Below, one piece after another: positions 25,593-34,579 of a DNA stretch of 64,000 nucleotides. Both the position numbers and the translations under genes were made by a program. Position 1 is the first letter of the stretch. Each line of letters begins with the position of its first letter. A model generated the notes under the pieces. It was not told where the DNA came from. It did no database searches and saw nothing but the letters and a program-made list of their open reading frames with translations. Source of the stretch: Lactiplantibacillus plantarum EGD-AQ4 (lineage in GTDB: Bacteria > Bacillota > Bacilli > Lactobacillales > Lactobacillaceae); the NCBI RefSeq assembly GCF_000463075.2, contig NZ_AVAQ01000023.1, positions 62,001 to 126,000 of the forward strand, read 5' to 3'.

Positions 25593-27959
25593 TTATTTCA
25601 AACCTTTCCATTGCCAGTCGTTAACTTCTGGCAAGTCGGTTCCGGCGTCACGGATGTATGCGTTGTGTTTTGCAAGCATGTTATCCATGTCTTGAACAAA
25701 GGCTGCACCGGTGTTTTCCATTGCTGGTTGCGCCGCAATTGCAGATTTTGCTAAGTCGAAACGGTCCATTTGGTTCATGACCCGGACATCGAATGGTGTC
25801 GTAATGTCACCATTTTCACGGTAGCCATGAACGTGTAAGTTATGGTTGTGACGATCAAAGAAGATGTCACGAACCATGTCTTCGTAACCATGGAAGGCGA
25901 AGACAACTGGTTTGTCCTTAGTGAAGTAATGGTCAAATTCAGCGTCTGACAAGCCACGAGGGTCCTTTTCAGGGCTACGTAACTTCAAGATGTCGACCAC
26001 GTTCACGAAACGAATCTTCATGTCTGGGAAGCTATCATGGAGTAATTGGATTGCAGCCAACGTTTCAAGCGTTGGTTCCGTTCCGGCAGCAGCGAACACG
26101 ATATCTGGTTCGCTACCTTGATCCGTACTTGCCCAGTCAATGATACCAAGTCCGTTGTCAACTAATTGCTTAGCTTCTTCAATGCTGAACCATTGTTGAC
26201 GTGGGTGCTTCGACGTAACCACGTAGTTGATCTTTTCTTGGCTACGGAAGATAACGTCCCCAACGGCTAACAAGGAGTTGGCGTCGGCTGGTAAATATTC
26301 GCGGATATATTCAGGCTTCTTTTCAGCCAAATGAGTCAAGGCACCTGGATCTTGGTGGGTGTACCCATTATGGTCTTGTTGGAAAACAGTTGAAGCCGCG
26401 ATAATGTTGAGTGACGGGTACTTCTTCCGCCAGTCAAGTTCGTTGGCCTTACGTAACCACTTGAAGTGTTGCGTCAACATTGAGTCGACAACCCGTAAGA
26501 AGGCTTCGTAACTTGCAAACAAGCCGTGACGACCAGTCAAGACGTAACCTTCTAACCAACCTTCAGCTTGGTGTTCAGATAACTGAGCATCCAAGACCCG
26601 GCCAGCAGGTGCTTCGTATTGGTCACTATCTGGGTGAATATCTTCCATCCATTGACGGTTAGTGGTTTCAAAGACCCCATATAACCGGTTTGACATGGTT
26701 TCATCAGGGCCAAATAACCGGAAGTTATCTGGGTTCTTCTTGATGACGTCACGCAAGTAGTCTGACCAAACGATCATATCTTGCTTAACGTTGGCACCAT
26801 GCTTAGACGTATCAACGGCATAATCACGGAAGTTAGGTAAGTTCAAGGCCTTTGGATCAACCCCACCATTAGTAATTGGGTTGGCAGCCATCCGTGCATC
26901 GCCAGTTGGGATAACTTCCTTGATATCGTCCTTCAAAGAACCATCTTCATTGAAGAGTTCCTCTGGTTGATATGATTCCAACCAGTCAACTAACGCATCG
27001 GCATGTTCCATGTCGTTTTGGTCAACAGGAATTGGAATTTGGTGAGCTCGGAATGAACCTTCGATCTTATCGCCATCCCATGACTTAGGACCAGTCCAGC
27101 CCTTAGGTGCACGGAAGACGATCATTGGCCATACTGGTAAAGTGGCGTCATCGTTTTCACGAGCGTTCTTTTGAATAGCTTTGATCTTTTCAACGGCTTC
27201 ATCCATGGCCTTAGCTAAGGCTGGGTGTACCTTTTCAGGATCGTCGCCTTCAACAAAAATTGGTTCCCAGTTCATGCTTTCGAAGTATTGCTTGATCTTT
27301 TCATCAGAAGTCCGACCAAAGATCGTTGGGTTAGAAATCTTAAAGCCGTTAAGGTTCAAGATTGGTAACACTGCCCCATCATTGATTGGGTTGATGAACT
27401 TCGTTGATTGCCATGAAGTTGCTAATGGGCCCGTTTCGGATTCCCCATCACCAACAACGACTGCGGCGATTTCATCAGGGTTGTCAAGGATTGCCCCAAC
27501 ACCGTGTGAAATTGAGTAACCAAGTTCGCCACCTTCGTGGATTGAACCTGGTGTTTCAGGAGCAGCATGGGAAGCCACGCCACCTGGGAATGAGAATTGC
27601 TTGAAGAGTTTTTGCATCCCTTCAACATCCTGCGTAATTTCAGGATAAATATCCGTGTAAGTTCCATCAAGGTATGAATTGGAGACCATCACTTGGCCAC
27701 CATGACCTGGACCTTCAACGTAGAACATCTTCAAACCGTACTTGTTAATAACCCGGTTAAGATGGGCATAGATGAAGTTTTGGCCGGCAATCGTGCCCCA
27801 GTGACCAATTGGATGAACCTTAACGTCACTAGCCTTTAATGGCCGTTGTAATAAAGGATTATCTTTTAAATAAAGTTGACCAACTGATAAATAGTTGGCA
27901 GCACGCCAGTACTTATCAACTTTTTGCAAATATGCTGGTGATGAGTAATCTGTAGACAT
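25593..27959 (-). CDS. xpk: Xylulose-5-P/fructose-6-P phosphoketolase
   Basis: 788 residues. Thiamine-diphosphate enzyme that splits xylulose-5-P (or fructose-6-P) with phosphate to acetyl-P and glyceraldehyde-3-P (or erythrose-4-P); central to heterolactic pentose use. Signatures: [18 protein letters not shown] near the N-terminus, EGPGHGGQ, the TDP motif GDGESETGP, and [12 protein letters not shown] in the second domain. Full length for the family. Start: ATG at 27959 with AAGGAGTG; an in-frame TTG two codons earlier is less well placed. Upstream lie a strong promoter, a perfect cre site and an operator-like palindrome shared with the neighbouring GntR gene. Confidence 0.97.
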   Translation of the reverse strand: MSTDYSSPAYLQKVDKYWRAANYLSVGQLYLKDNPLLQRPLKASDVKVHPIGHWGTIAGQNFIYAHLNRVINKYGLKMFYVEGPGHGGQVMVSNSYLDGTYTDIYPEITQDVEGMQKLFKQFSFPGGVASHAAPETPGSIHEGGELGYSISHGVGAILDNPDEIAAVVVGDGESETGPLATSWQSTKFINPINDGAVLPILNLNGFKISNPTIFGRTSDEKIKQYFESMNWEPIFVEGDDPEKVHPALAKAMDEAVEKIKAIQKNARENDDATLPVWPMIVFRAPKGWTGPKSWDGDKIEGSFRAHQIPIPVDQNDMEHADALVDWLESYQPEELFNEDGSLKDDIKEVIPTGDARMAANPITNGGVDPKALNLPNFRDYAVDTSKHGANVKQDMIVWSDYLRDVIKKNPDNFRLFGPDETMSNRLYGVFETTNRQWMEDIHPDSDQYEAPAGRVLDAQLSEHQAEGWLEGYVLTGRHGLFASYEAFLRVVDSMLTQHFKWLRKANELDWRKKYPSLNIIAASTVFQQDHNGYTHQDPGALTHLAEKKPEYIREYLPADANSLLAVGDVIFRSQEKINYVVTSKHPRQQWFSIEEAKQLVDNGLGIIDWASTDQGSEPDIVFAAAGTEPTLETLAAIQLLHDSFPDMKIRFVNVVDILKLRSPEKDPRGLSDAEFDHYFTKDKPVVFAFHGYEDMVRDIFFDRHNHNLHVHGYRENGDITTPFDVRVMNQMDRFDLAKSAIAAQPAMENTGAAFVQDMDNMLAKHNAYIRDAGTDLPEVNDWQWKGLK

Positions 27960-28009
27960 TTTCAAAACACTCCTTAATTTGCTTTTTGCTTGAACGTTAG
28001 CTGTTGAGC

Positions 28010-28023
28010 TGTTATCGTTTACA
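28010..28023 (-). promoter_or_regulatory. CcpA cre site at the xpk transcription start
   Basis: TGTAAACGATAACA on the minus strand matches TGWAANCGNTNWCA at every position. It lies just downstream of the -10, where CcpA binding blocks transcription; glucose repression of xpk is predicted. Confidence 0.85.
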
Positions 28024-28029
28024 AGTTCT

Positions 28030-28057
28030 ATTCTACCAAGTTATTTTAAAAAATCAA
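28030..28057 (-). promoter_or_regulatory. xpk promoter
   Basis: Minus strand TTGATT (28057-28052), 16-bp spacer, TAGAAT (28035-28030), giving a start near 28022 and a ~60-nt leader. Confidence 0.75.
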
Positions 28058-28067
28058 CCTTTTTGTT

Positions 28068-28085
28068 AATTGGAACGGTCCAATT
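28068..28085. promoter_or_regulatory. Palindrome upstream of the xpk -35, predicted GntR operator
   Basis: AATTGG-aacggt-CCAATT, an 18-bp dyad 10 bp upstream of the -35. The half-site GGTCCA(ATT) recurs in the dyad at 29007-29030 in front of the GntR gene. Confidence 0.6.
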
Positions 28086-28100
28086 TTTAAAAAATCCACA

Positions 28101-28137
28101 AAAAATGAGGCGTATCCCTTGGGGCGCCTCATTTTTT
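28101..28137. terminator. Terminator of the GntR gene
   Basis: AAAAATGAGGCG / CGCCTCATTTTTT hairpin between gntR and the xpk promoter. Confidence 0.9.
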
Positions 28138-28209
28138 AATTCGTAAATTTTTTTGAACTTGATCTCTAAAATGGCCTAAACATGTCGCAAATTGCGTCTC
28201 AGCCACCAA

Positions 28210-28935
28210 TTAATTATTCGTCGAAACGAACGTTGTGTACTTCATATATTGATAATGTAGACGCATGTTGGACACTTCAAACGGCGTCCCATCGTCCAAG
28301 AAGAAAATCCCACTCATCAATCCGACTGGTTCGTTTGGTTTGAGGTGCAATAATTCTTGGTCATTGGCATTCGACGCATCCGCCGCGATCGACAAGAACG
28401 ACTTGGTGACCGCAGCGTGCAAGGTCTCCTGAACATAGTTAAAAATCGAGCCACTGACGACTTGCCGGTTTAACTGCGGCACGAGTTTGATTGGAATATA
28501 GCCACTCTCAATCATGAATGGTTGGTCATCTAGCAGGCGTAAGCGCTTAATTTCGTAAACAAATTCATCTGCGGTTAAAAATAGGTCCTGTTGCAACTCT
28601 TGACTTGCAGGAATGACCCGAAAGTCTAATAATTGAATACTAGGCTTAGCACCTTCAGTGTTCAAACTATCCGTAATTCCTAAATTTGTCCCTTCGTATT
28701 TAAATGAAGATTGATTTTTAAGATATAATGGATTAATGAACGTTCCTGAGCCGCGCTTTTTGAAAATCAGGCCCTTATTCGCTAGCACGTTTAAGGCCCG
28801 TTTGATTGAGCTCCGACTTACTTGGTACTGTTCGCTAAGGCTGCGTTCATCCGGTAGCTTTTTATCAACAAATTCATTCGCCATGATGCGCTTATTCAAA
28901 TCAGTAATGACTTGTTGATACACTAAGTCAGCCAC
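28210..28935 (-). CDS. GntR/HutC-family regulator with UTRA domain
   Basis: 241 residues. N-terminal GntR winged helix (LVYQQVITDLNKRIM, KLPDERSLSEQYQVSRSSIKR, GLIFKKRGSGTFI) and a C-terminal UTRA ligand domain (LLDFRVIPASQ, IKRLRLLDDQPFMIE, GLMSGIFFLDDGTPFEVS). UTRA domains usually sense phosphorylated sugars. Start: GTG at 28935 with AAAGGAGGG; the longer frame reaches into the operator. It lies directly upstream of xpk on the same strand, and both promoters carry related dyads, so it probably controls itself and xpk. Confidence 0.9.
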   Translation of the reverse strand: MADLVYQQVITDLNKRIMANEFVDKKLPDERSLSEQYQVSRSSIKRALNVLANKGLIFKKRGSGTFINPLYLKNQSSFKYEGTNLGITDSLNTEGAKPSIQLLDFRVIPASQELQQDLFLTADEFVYEIKRLRLLDDQPFMIESGYIPIKLVPQLNRQVVSGSIFNYVQETLHAAVTKSFLSIAADASNANDQELLHLKPNEPVGLMSGIFFLDDGTPFEVSNMRLHYQYMKYTTFVSTNN

Positions 28936-29006
28936 GTTAATCCCTCCTTTGAGCTTATTTCGTAACTCAAGTATAGCAGAATTAATGGGCTTTGGGTGAA
29001 TTGTTC

Positions 29007-29030
29007 CGGTCCATTTTATAAATTGGACCG
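29007..29030. promoter_or_regulatory. Operator-like dyad between gntR and ybaK
   Basis: CGGTCCA-10 bp-TGGACCG, perfect inverted repeat in the divergent promoter region. Confidence 0.65.
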
Positions 29031-29058
29031 TATTTTTAATAAATGTGAGGTAAATAAT

Positions 29059-29562
29059 ATGTCTAAAAAGAAGAAAAAAGACCAATTAGGTAAGACGCTA
29101 GTTGAAAAAATTCTGGATAAGGCCAACATTAGTTATCAACAATACGAGTTTCCAACTGAAACCGAGGGCGACGTCCAACAATTGCAGGTCGACCATCTCG
29201 GTGTCGATGAACATCATATTTACAAAACGTTGGCATTGACCGGTAACAAGACTGGCCCGGTCGTTGGCGTCCTCCCCTTAGATGAGCATCTGAGCTATAA
29301 GAAGCTCGCCAAGTTATCCGGCAACAAAAAGGTCGGCATGATTCCGCTCAAGGACTTGGAACGCACGACTGGTTATCAACACGGTGCAAACACCCCCGTC
29401 GGTATCTGGGAGACGAAAAAATTTCCAATTTACATCGATGAAGTTGCCAAGCAACAAGGTAAGATTCTGGTTTCTTCAGGTAAGATTGGTCGTTCAATTG
29501 AAATTGACGCTGACGATTTGCGCAAACTCGTTCATGGGACCTTTGGGGCAATAACGGAGTGA
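29059..29562 (+). CDS. ybaK: YbaK/EbsC-family aminoacyl-tRNA deacylase
   Basis: 167 residues. Family members hydrolyse mischarged Cys-tRNA(Pro) in trans. Visible signatures: HHIYKTLALTG with the conserved lysine, VVGVLPLDEHLSYKKLAK, and the closing SSGKIGRSIEIDADDL. The N-terminus is unusually basic (SKKKKKDQ). Start: ATG at 29059 after GTGAGG; the longer frame lacks a ribosome site. The downstream membrane-protein gene starts 5 bp after its stop. Confidence 0.9.
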   Translation: MSKKKKKDQLGKTLVEKILDKANISYQQYEFPTETEGDVQQLQVDHLGVDEHHIYKTLALTGNKTGPVVGVLPLDEHLSYKKLAKLSGNKKVGMIPLKDLERTTGYQHGANTPVGIWETKKFPIYIDEVAKQQGKILVSSGKIGRSIEIDADDLRKLVHGTFGAITE

Positions 29563-29566
29563 CCTT

Positions 29567-30346
29567 GTGGAAAACTTATTTAAAAACAACGGTCTGGCGC
29601 TACTGATTCTGATTGGTGTCCCCGGGGTGTTTGCTTGGCTACTCACACTCGTCAATCGCCAGACCAAAGCCAACTTAGTCAATCACTATGGCATTAATAG
29701 TCAAGTCTCCTGTGGCTTTCTCGGCATCATTATTCACGAACTCAGCCATCTGATCGTTGCCCTGATCTTTCGACACGGCATCCATTCGGTACGCTTGCTG
29801 AAGTTGCCACACCTACACCAAGTCGACGAATCCGATGAAGCAATGGCGTTAGGCTACGTCAATCACACTTGGAATCGGCACAGCCTCTATCAGGTCATCG
29901 GAAACCTGTTCATTGGCGTCGCACCCATCTTTGGGTGTACCGCGGCATTGCTTGGATTGGACCGCCTACTTGCACCCGGATTATTCCGCGCCGTTTTTTT
30001 AATCGCCGATACACCCGAACAACCCCAGTGGGCGGCTAGTCTGCACGCACTCACCACGACGCCGGTCAGTTGGTGGCAAGCCTTACTACTGTTGTTTTTG
30101 ACGTTGACGATCGTGATTGGCGGCTTCGACCTGAGCCCGGCGGATTATCAAAATAGCGCGATTGGGCTGTATAGTACGGTCGGACTGATTATTCTGATCA
30201 CCAGTATTTTGACGCTCATTGGTATCACTGGGTGGTTACACCAATTAGTCACCTGGGGCTTACTAGTCGCCATGATTCTGAGCTACTCGTTGCTACTTTC
30301 ACTGATTGTCATGGCAGTGACCCGGTTGCTCAGTAACCGAGCCTAA
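29567..30346 (+). CDS. Membrane protein with HExxH motif, possible intramembrane metalloprotease
   Basis: 259 residues with about seven membrane helices. Near residue 57 a helix carries IIIHELSHLIVALIF, an HExxH zinc site inside a hydrophobic segment as in site-2-type (M50) proteases, and GNLFIGVAPIFG later resembles their substrate-binding loop. A canonical NxxPG/LDG motif is not clear; FDLSPADY near residue 190 may be the equivalent. Start GTG five bases after the ybaK stop, with GGAG upstream. Cotranscribed with ybaK. Confidence 0.65.
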   Translation: MENLFKNNGLALLILIGVPGVFAWLLTLVNRQTKANLVNHYGINSQVSCGFLGIIIHELSHLIVALIFRHGIHSVRLLKLPHLHQVDESDEAMALGYVNHTWNRHSLYQVIGNLFIGVAPIFGCTAALLGLDRLLAPGLFRAVFLIADTPEQPQWAASLHALTTTPVSWWQALLLLFLTLTIVIGGFDLSPADYQNSAIGLYSTVGLIILITSILTLIGITGWLHQLVTWGLLVAMILSYSLLLSLIVMAVTRLLSNRA

Positions 30347-30362
30347 GTCTCATTTTACATCT

Positions 30363-30413
30363 AAAAACGCGGTTCCTTGCAGCTTTTAACAGACCTGCAA
30401 GGAACCGCGTTTT
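30363..30413. terminator. Bidirectional terminator
   Basis: 19-bp perfect stem (AAAACGCGGTTCCTTGCAG and complement) between convergent genes. Confidence 0.92.
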
Positions 30414-30527
30414 AATTGTTGCCATTTATTGATTTTGCTGACTGCTAAATCGCCGTGGCCCAGGCACCGTTAGTCAGGTGGTCAGTCCCCAGTGTTTACA
30501 GTCAAACCTGCCGAGTAGCCGCGGCAT

Positions 30528-31316
30528 TTATTTAATCGATTCACCAATGTCATGCACCTGTTGACTCACTTGCCAATGCCAAAGGCCCCAGACAACGACA
30601 ACAATCACCAATCCGATGACTGCTCCCCAGAAAATTTGAATATTAGACACGTTCGTCGCCAGTTGAACTAGCGACCCACAATTGTTCAGGATGTGAATCA
30701 TGATTGGCACTAGGATCGTCTTGGTTAACCAGTACGCGGTCGCCAGGACCCAGCCCATGCCGGCATAGACTAACCATTCATAGACCGTCTGCGGTTGGTG
30801 AATTAATCCAAATAACGTCCCACTAACTAGAATCGCCAACCACCCGGCCCGAGGTTGAAAAAAATAATCCATTAAGACGCCACGAAATGTCAATTCTTCC
30901 ATGATGGGCGCGACAACTCCCACTGTCAGCAACCACAATGGCAACGGTGCACCAGTCATGATGCTTTCAAGCATTGCTTGATTCTTGGTACTGGGTATCA
31001 GCAATCCAGTCCCCAGATTAACAATCAGAAAAATTAACAGACCAACCAAGATTGCCAACCAATGACGCTTCAATGACCATTGCTGCCGCTGAATCGGCCG
31101 ACCACCGCGATAAATGACCCAGGCCGCACTGACCGTGATCAAGCTGATGATCAGCGCCGCCACGAATAAACCAGTCTGAAAGCCGAAATCCCCGCTTCGA
31201 TTCCGACTAAATTCCACGATGGTCATCGGAATATCAGTCAATTGAATCAATAGGTAGGTAATGACTAACTTAAAAATCGCGACTGGCAAGCCTTGTATTT
31301 TGAATATTTTCCCCAT
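30528..31316 (-). CDS. CPBP-family intramembrane protease (Abi, bacteriocin-immunity type)
   Basis: 262 residues, about seven to eight helices. The CPBP/Abi motifs are all present: EELTFRGVL (EExxxR), FGLIHQ (FxxxH) and HILNN (HxxxN). In L. plantarum the plantaricin locus encodes several such proteins, some shown to give bacteriocin immunity. Start ATG at 31316, after a GGAGGGTG site. The upstream region has a LytTR-type direct repeat 32 bp before a TAGAAT -10. Monocistronic. The protease role is known for the family; immunity here is inference. Confidence 0.85.
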   Translation of the reverse strand: MGKIFKIQGLPVAIFKLVITYLLIQLTDIPMTIVEFSRNRSGDFGFQTGLFVAALIISLITVSAAWVIYRGGRPIQRQQWSLKRHWLAILVGLLIFLIVNLGTGLLIPSTKNQAMLESIMTGAPLPLWLLTVGVVAPIMEELTFRGVLMDYFFQPRAGWLAILVSGTLFGLIHQPQTVYEWLVYAGMGWVLATAYWLTKTILVPIMIHILNNCGSLVQLATNVSNIQIFWGAVIGLVIVVVVWGLWHWQVSQQVHDIGESIK

Positions 31317-31473
31317 TTAACACCCTCCAAAACTTTGACCGGTTGGACTCACTGGCCCAGCATTAGTGCTGCCACCAGATGAGCTCCCGTCAATTTTTAA
31401 TTGATTGCGCTATCATTATGCCGCGTCTCAAACACATTAGCGGTCCACAGCGGCAATCACTTGCGTTAATTCC

Positions 31474-31541
31474 ATTCTACCGAATAATGCAAATCAATTG
31501 GACTTATTTTTATTAACGTCCACAAACTTCTGATTAACGTT
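31474..31541 (-). promoter_or_regulatory. LytTR-type direct repeat and promoter of the CPBP gene
   Basis: On the minus strand AACGTTAAT (31541-31533), exactly 12 bp, then GACGTTAAT (31520-31512); TAGAAT follows 32 bp later (31479-31474). The repeats differ by one base each from TACGTTAAT, the 9-bp sites with 12-bp spacing bound by PlnC/PlnD in plantaricin promoters (from memory). Confidence 0.65.
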
Positions 31542-31625
31542 CACAAAGCAAAAAGATTTGATGAACACGTAATGAAGTCAGTCATGTTCTGATTAACAAT
31601 TGCACCACCAACATCATGCCACACA

Positions 31626-31655
31626 AAAACGACCAAGCAGCGCCCGGTCGTTTTA
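31626..31655 (-). terminator. Terminator of the response-regulator/HD unit
   Basis: AAAACGACC / GGTCGTTTT hairpin with T tract on the minus strand. Confidence 0.8.
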
Positions 31656-31707
31656 ACGTCAATATTCAGTTCAACATAATTAGCGCATGCTAACTGGCTC
31701 GCGCTAC

Positions 31708-32361
31708 TTATTCGTCATCCGCGGTCCATTCGGCCTTGAATTGGTCGACAAACGCCCGCATGACATCGGTCCGCCGCTTAGCCAGAGCCTTAGCCGCCGG
31801 AGTGTTCATCATGTCAGCCAGCTTAAACAACTTCTCATAAAAATGATTGATGGCCGTTCCTGGTTGTTGTCGATACTGTTCCTTGGTCAGGTGCTCGCGC
31901 GGGGCAATCGCTGGATCATAGATTTTCTCGCCGACGTGGCCGGAGTAATACAAAGCTCGCGCAATACCAATCGCCCCAATCGCATCTAGTCGGTCCGCGT
32001 CTTGCACGATTTGACCTTCTAACGATAATTTCTGCGCCCCATTTAACGACTTACTAAATGACATGTGATCAATAATATCAAAAATCGCTGTTTGATCAGC
32101 ACTTGAAACACCGATTGTGGTCAACTGGTCAGCTAAGTCGTGGTGGGCCTGTTCAGGATCAGCCATCAACTTATCATCGATCACGTCATGCAGCCAGGCC
32201 GCAGCGAGGGTCAAATTCAAATTGGCCTGTTCAGCTTGAGCCAAACGCCGTGCTAAGCGGTTGACCCGCTCCAGATGGTCGCTACCATGGCCACTGTGGT
32301 CCTGCGCCAACTTTTGCAACGCGTAGGTTCGAATGGCCGTTAATTGTGTTTCGGTTATCAT
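31708..32361 (-). CDS. HD-domain phosphohydrolase
   Basis: 217 residues. HD-superfamily metal site: H of SGHGSDHLERV, then AAWLHDVIDDKL (the HD pair), a later helix with FDIIDHMSFSK, and QDADRLDAIGAIG. This is the YedJ/YpgQ-type layout; related enzymes hydrolyse nucleotides, but the substrate is not clear. It starts 9 bp after the response-regulator stop, so the two are cotranscribed. Confidence 0.9.
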   Translation of the reverse strand: MITETQLTAIRTYALQKLAQDHSGHGSDHLERVNRLARRLAQAEQANLNLTLAAAWLHDVIDDKLMADPEQAHHDLADQLTTIGVSSADQTAIFDIIDHMSFSKSLNGAQKLSLEGQIVQDADRLDAIGAIGIARALYYSGHVGEKIYDPAIAPREHLTKEQYRQQPGTAINHFYEKLFKLADMMNTPAAKALAKRRTDVMRAFVDQFKAEWTADDE

Positions 32362-32370
32362 CCACTCACC

Positions 32371-33120
32371 CTATTCTTGTGTTTGATAGTACGCCTTTAA
32401 TTTCTTGATTGTGCCACGACTAAAGGTTAAGTGGTCCCGATTGTCCATACTAATAATTCCCTTGTTAAAGTCCACCGTAATCACGTGTTCAAGATTTAAG
32501 GCATAGCTTTGAAACTCGTTAAAGAACCGCATCGCCGTCAACTGCTGCTTAATCGTATTCAAATTCTTATGTACGACATAAGATTGTGAGGTCGTCACGA
32601 TGCGGGTCGTCCGCAGACCATGGACCTTCTCACAATACACGATATCTTTGAGTTTCAAAGTCAATAATAACGCGCCACTTCTTAAAGTTAAAGTCGGTTC
32701 TGCCGACCGTTCAAGCGTGACCAACCGCTTCTTGACCACTTCCAAGACTTGTTGGACTTGGGGCACAAATTTGGTTTCATCGAACATGTTCGTCTTTGAA
32801 ATGAACCCGGTCGGCGTCGTCATCGCACTCAACGTCTCCGGCATCATGTCATCTCGAATCGTGACGTACACGACAAAGCCATCTGGATCATAATCGCGAA
32901 TTTTTGAAGCAAGCTGAATCCCATTAATTTCACGCTGTAACACAATATCTAAAAAATAAAGATTTGGTCCGCCACCATTCTTGACCGCAGCCAACACGTC
33001 AGCTGGCTGCCAAGCCGAAACGAGCTCGTAATTAAAGTGCAATGCATCTAGCTGCTTCGTAATGATGTCGTTTAACCAGAGACGTTGCTGTTCCTGATCG
33101 TCACTGATAAAAACCTTCAT
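32371..33120 (-). CDS. LytTR (AgrA-type) response regulator, orphan
   Basis: 249 residues. Receiver domain with the acidic pair Asp7/Asp8, phosphoacceptor Asp58 (LYFLDIVLQ), Thr87 and Lys109 (FISKTN), then a LytTR DNA-binding domain (DIVYCEKVHGLRTTRI, YVVHKNLNTI, QSYALNLEHV, FSRGTIKKLK). Such regulators bind paired 9-bp direct repeats. No histidine kinase gene is near. Start: ATG at 33120 after AAGAGTG; the longer frame has no ribosome site. A candidate target lies 1.6 kb away, in front of the CPBP gene. Confidence 0.92.
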   Translation of the reverse strand: MKVFISDDQEQQRLWLNDIITKQLDALHFNYELVSAWQPADVLAAVKNGGGPNLYFLDIVLQREINGIQLASKIRDYDPDGFVVYVTIRDDMMPETLSAMTTPTGFISKTNMFDETKFVPQVQQVLEVVKKRLVTLERSAEPTLTLRSGALLLTLKLKDIVYCEKVHGLRTTRIVTTSQSYVVHKNLNTIKQQLTAMRFFNEFQSYALNLEHVITVDFNKGIISMDNRDHLTFSRGTIKKLKAYYQTQE

Positions 33121-33245
33121 ATCAATCACTCTTCCCAATGTAAAGCAGATTAACAAACTAACCACCCGTTACTAAATCTACTCTACGCCCATTTAAATTG
33201 TTTACAATCAGTCTTTATCATACTAAAGCCCCGTCATTCCGGCAA

Positions 33246-33299
33246 CTAAAAAAACGTCGGTCAGCTAAATAAAACTGTGAAATCAGCTCACCCACGTTA
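33246..33299 (-). terminator. Terminator of the DUF1836 gene
   Basis: ACGTGGGTGAGCT / AGCTGACCGACGT with two mismatches and T7 on the minus strand. Confidence 0.65.
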
Positions 33300-33303
33300 G
33301 ATG

Positions 33304-33828
33304 CTACTTTTCAATTTGTTGCGGTTTAATTTGGGCTTGATTCAACCGTAGTAACTCGTCCGTCCGCAATTTGTTGACGATCAGTTGTGCCGCTGCGGTC
33401 GTCAAACTGTGACTCAGATCTTGATCTGAAATCGTAATGGGATCATCGGGATGATGCAGTTGATTCGTCAACGCCGTAATGAAGTTATCGTAAGCGCGCT
33501 TTGGATAACCAGTCGCCGTGACCTGATCGATACCCTGCCGAATCTTATCAAGCGGATAACTTGGTTTGAGTAAACTAATCACGATGATATCCGCCAACTG
33601 CATAATTTGATACTTCTTCTTAACCGGCGACAAAATCACCTTGTGTTTAACATAATTGTTGATCATCGCTGCCGTCACTGGGTCAGCCCCCAGTGGTTGC
33701 AACGTTTCGTTGATTAACAGCAGGACCTGGTCCATGTAGAGGTCAAAGTTCGGAAGTTCGGTCCATTTTGGTAGGATGACCTTGCTCATCCGTTGTTGCC
33801 AGTCAGCGTACGTCTCATTAGCTGCCAT
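33304..33828 (-). CDS. DUF1836-domain protein
   Basis: 174 residues. DUF1836 features: WTELPNFDLYMDQVL, then MINNYVKHKVILSPVKKKY, and LADIIVISLLKPSYPLDKI. The central part resembles a MerR-like helix-turn-helix, so DNA binding is possible. Start ATG at 33828 with AGGAGGG. Monocistronic; terminator follows. Confidence 0.88.
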   Translation of the reverse strand: MAANETYADWQQRMSKVILPKWTELPNFDLYMDQVLLLINETLQPLGADPVTAAMINNYVKHKVILSPVKKKYQIMQLADIIVISLLKPSYPLDKIRQGIDQVTATGYPKRAYDNFITALTNQLHHPDDPITISDQDLSHSLTTAAAQLIVNKLRTDELLRLNQAQIKPQQIEK

Positions 33829-33993
33829 CAAAATCCCTCCTCAATTGCTGATTGATGTCCGTTTAAGTTATTTCTATTATACCTAGATTAACTAGTCTTG
33901 TAAACTAGATGACGTTGTAAATCACATTAATTTCGGAATATGTTACCATTGTATGAGTTAATCAAAATACAAATGAAAAGTAGGTTATCTGGT

Positions 33994-34377
33994 ATGTATG
34001 AAATGACCAAAAAACTGCGCGTCGGTGATGACGTCAAAGCATTGATTCCACAAGCTGTGATTGCGGGTCTCTGGGACCGGCTCAAAGCGATGCGTAAAGA
34101 AAAATTGCTAATTGATAGTACGATGGCCGTCATGTTTAGCGACGACTATGAAGACGACAAGATTTTCTTCATGACACTTCAAAAATCCGGCTCATTCAAC
34201 AATGAATATGAAATGGCTTATGACGGGCCCAAAGACTTCCTCGGTCACGGTACCATCGTGATTATCAAGGACCGGCCGAAGACGATTCAGATGAGTATCT
34301 CGGCTGCTAATAAACAGGCGGATGAGAATGCTGAAGACAGTGCGGACAAACCATCTGATTCTGAAACTACTGATTAA
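33994..34377 (+). CDS. Small acidic-tailed hypothetical protein (DUF960-like?)
   Basis: 127 residues. A compact alpha/beta domain (LIPQAVIAGLWDRL, DDKIFFMTLQKSG, GTIVIIKDRPKTIQMSIS) is followed by an acidic Ala/Asp/Glu/Ser tail. The IPxxxIxxLW start and the overall strand order resemble DUF960, with low certainty. Start: ATG at 33994 after TAGGTT; upstream ATGs at 33940 and 33973 lack a site. Monocistronic. Confidence 0.65.
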   Translation: MYEMTKKLRVGDDVKALIPQAVIAGLWDRLKAMRKEKLLIDSTMAVMFSDDYEDDKIFFMTLQKSGSFNNEYEMAYDGPKDFLGHGTIVIIKDRPKTIQMSISAANKQADENAEDSADKPSDSETTD

Positions 34378-34390
34378 TTGAATTAGTGCA

Positions 34391-34440
34391 AAATAAAACG
34401 GACGAGCAAACCAGTGATGATTGCTCGTCCGTTTTATTTT
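34391..34440. terminator. Bidirectional terminator
   Basis: AAAATAAAACGGACGAGCAA and its complement flank a 10-nt loop; it serves the convergent genes on both sides. Confidence 0.92.
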
Positions 34441-34579
34441 GTCGTCGTTTACGCGTTTGGATCATTAAGCCAATCAGCAACTTCTTTAGCATCTTTGAAC
34501 CATGAATCATGACAATTTAACTAGCACAATGCGTAGACGATATATTTTGTAACCATTCAATGTAGTCCCTCGTATTGGC

